Positions 4,557 through 5,863 of a stretch of 5,863 nt of DNA are shown one piece after another. The stretch's first letter is position 1, and every line of letters starts with the position of its first letter. Source of the stretch: Bacteroidota bacterium (GTDB lineage: Bacteria; Bacteroidota; Bacteroidia; Bacteroidales; JADFUO01); contig JADFUO010000283.1 of the NCBI GenBank assembly GCA_015222115.1, forward strand, positions 1-5,863, read 5' to 3'. The translations under genes were made by a program, and so were the position numbers. The notes under the pieces are model-generated. The model saw only the letters and a list, made by a program, of their open reading frames with translations, was not told where the DNA came from and made no database searches.

Positions 4557-5570
4557 TTAACATATTCTGGGTAGTTGTTCTCCTGTTAGCATATCAATTA
4601 TTCTTTTTCCACCGATACCTGTTGTAATCCAGCTTTTTCCGGGATGTTCATCAACTATTTCACCAATAATAATACTGTCTTTTCCTAATTCATCTTGTTT
4701 CAATATTTTCAGAACTTTTTCAGCATCCTTGCTTCCAACAATAATTAATACCTTGCCTTCATTTGCAACATACAAAGGGTCAAAACCTAATATTTCGCAC
4801 ATTCCCCTGACTTCTTCTTTCACTTTTACAGATGATTCATCAATTTGAATTCCGAAATTTTTATTTTCAGACAATTCAGATAAAATCGTTGCAACTCCTC
4901 CCCTTGTTGCATCTCTCATGAATTTAATTTCTGATGATACACTCAAAGCTTTTTCTATCAGATAGTTCAGGCAAGCACAATCGGAGACAATATTTGATTT
5001 AATATTCAATTCATTTCTGGCACTTAATATAGCCATTCCATGGTCGCCAATTGTTCCGTTAATTATAATCTTATCATCTGTTTTAATATTTTTACCTGAA
5101 CTTATATTTTTATGCTTTTTATTTAATATTCCGATACCTGATGTGTTTATAAAAATCTTATCGCATTTTCCTTTATTCACAACTTTGGTATCGCCTGTCA
5201 CAATCAAAACACCTGCTTTTTTCGCTTCTTCAGCCATTGATTTAACAATAGTTTTAAGATCAGCCAAAGGCAGTCCTTCTTCAATAATAAATGAGGCACT
5301 TAAAAATAAGGGTTTGGCGCCCGATACTGCTATATCATTAACTGTGCCTGCAACTGCGAGTTTTCCTATATCTCCGCCTGGAAAAAATATCGGGTCAACA
5401 ACATACGAATCGGTTGTAAAAGCAATATTTTCATCTTCAATTTTTAATAAAGCTGAGTCGGTTTGTGAATTTAAAGTCGGGTTATCAAAATATTTTAAAA
5501 ATAACTCTATTATCAAGTCATGTGATAATTTCCCGCCGCTGCCATGACCGAGAAGAATTTGTTTATCCAT
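4557..5570 (-). CDS. hypE: hydrogenase maturation protein HypE (carbamoyl dehydratase)
   Basis: HypE accepts a carbamoyl group from HypF on its C-terminal Cys and dehydrates it with ATP to a thiocyanate, the source of the CN ligands of the [NiFe] site iron. The 337-residue product has the usual length. It starts near the conserved GHGSGGKL (8-15), continues with TTDSYVVDPIFFPGGDIGKLAV (52-73) and GTVNDIAVSGAKP (75-87) of the PurM-like ATP-binding domain, then MRDATRGGVAT in the C-terminal domain, and ends in PRIC with the acceptor Cys337. All key residues are present, so it should be active. The start has no ribosome site but precedes the conserved block by the normal few residues. It is on the same strand as hypAB but separated from them by an oppositely oriented gene, so it has its own transcript. 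Its partners HypF, HypC and HypD are not in the window. Confidence 0.97.
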   Translation of the reverse strand: MDKQILLGHGSGGKLSHDLIIELFLKYFDNPTLNSQTDSALLKIEDENIAFTTDSYVVDPIFFPGGDIGKLAVAGTVNDIAVSGAKPLFLSASFIIEEGLPLADLKTIVKSMAEEAKKAGVLIVTGDTKVVNKGKCDKIFINTSGIGILNKKHKNISSGKNIKTDDKIIINGTIGDHGMAILSARNELNIKSNIVSDCACLNYLIEKALSVSSEIKFMRDATRGGVATILSELSENKNFGIQIDESSVKVKEEVRGMCEILGFDPLYVANEGKVLIIVGSKDAEKVLKILKQDELGKDSIIIGEIVDEHPGKSWITTGIGGKRIIDMLTGEQLPRIC

Positions 5571-5644
5571 TATTTTTATTATATTAAATCAAATCATTAA
5601 GTAAGGTTATCTAAAGTGGTTATTTATAAATAGTTACAGGTATT

Positions 5645-5662
5645 CCCCGAAAACTTTCGGGG
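5645..5662. repeat. Perfect GC-rich inverted repeat upstream of hypE
   Basis: CCCCGAAA (5645-5652) and TTTCGGGG (5655-5662) are exact reverse complements around AC. The hairpin is stable for this AT-rich DNA, and 5663 onward on the + strand is only mildly T-rich (TCATGTTTT). It could be a terminator of a transcript from either side or an operator about 75 bases upstream of the hypE start. Confidence 0.6.
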
Positions 5663-5764
5663 TCATGTTTTATGTTGTAAGTTGCAGGGAAAATCTGAAA
5701 CCAGCAAACAGTTATAGTTTCATTATGGTAAATAAAATTTAAACATCATATTATAAAAGTTTTG

Positions 5765-5810
5765 AAATAAGAACCTAACGTTTGTATAAAAACTATAGTT
5801 CTTATTTTTT
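5765..5810 (+). terminator. Terminator-like inverted repeat with T tail
   Basis: AAATAAGAAC (5765-5774) is the exact reverse complement of GTTCTTATTT (5798-5807), with a 23-base loop; the downstream arm runs into a six-T stretch (5805-5810). The loop's right edge overlaps a small palindrome, AACTATAGTT (5791-5800). It reads as a + strand terminator, yet no + strand gene precedes it here. The long loop lowers confidence. Confidence 0.3.
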
Positions 5811-5830
5811 CTATATATTTAGTAAAAAGT

Positions 5831-5863
5831 GTACAATACAATCCATATTGGTATGTATTGTAC
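5831..5863. repeat. 33-base near-perfect palindrome at the window edge
   Basis: GTACAATACA (5831-5840) is the exact reverse complement of TGTATTGTAC (5854-5863). Inside, a 2-base mismatch is followed by CCA/TGG pairing around TAT (5843-5851). It could be a protein-binding operator, a transposon or repeat end, or an assembly end artefact, since the window stops at its last base. The rest of 5571-5863 holds no gene that I can see. Confidence 0.7.

Noticed and set aside
5143..5547. Plus-strand 134-codon frame opposite hypE
   Set aside because: It is fully inside hypE and its product has no domain features; hypE is conserved end to end.

Overview
This window is AT-rich bacterial DNA, most likely from an anaerobic member of the Bacteroidetes (Bacteroidota). 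The assignment rests on two things. The 2-oxoacid:ferredoxin oxidoreductase subunits are of the type common in that phylum. The intergenic DNA between hypA and the Cys-rich gene contains matches to the Bacteroidetes promoter pattern (TTTG, 19-20 bases, TAnnTTTG). No hydrogenase structural genes, rRNA, tRNA, CRISPR or transposase are visible.

Left block (2-2426, + strand): the C-terminal end of a 2-oxoacid:ferredoxin oxidoreductase alpha subunit (VorB type, cut by the window edge), the complete TPP-binding beta subunit, a 195-base intergenic stretch with direct and inverted repeats, the gamma subunit, and a beta-class carbonic anhydrase whose start codon overlaps the gamma stop codon. The enzyme converts a 2-oxoacid and CoA to acyl-CoA, CO2 and reduced ferredoxin, or the reverse. 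The coupled carbonic anhydrase would handle the CO2/bicarbonate side of that reaction.

Right block (2586-5570): [NiFe]-hydrogenase maturation genes on the minus strand. hypA and hypB (nickel delivery; HypB has a very His-rich N-terminal segment) run leftwards as a pair. hypE (CN ligand synthesis; intact C-terminal PRIC) also runs leftwards. Between hypA and hypE sits a + strand gene for a small protein with 10 cysteines that I do not recognise. It has its own good Bacteroidetes-type promoters and a strong Shine-Dalgarno sequence. hypC, hypD, hypF and the hydrogenase itself are not in the window.

Right edge (5571-5863): no gene is visible. The stretch holds three inverted repeats: a perfect GC-rich 18-mer, a long-loop stem followed by T residues, and a 33-base near-perfect palindrome that ends exactly at the window edge.

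The two blocks are linked by theme: ferredoxin-linked electron flow and hydrogen metabolism of a fermentative or anaerobic lifestyle. The most unusual items are the duplicated Cys-rich protein inside the hyp cluster and the translationally coupled carbonic anhydrase.
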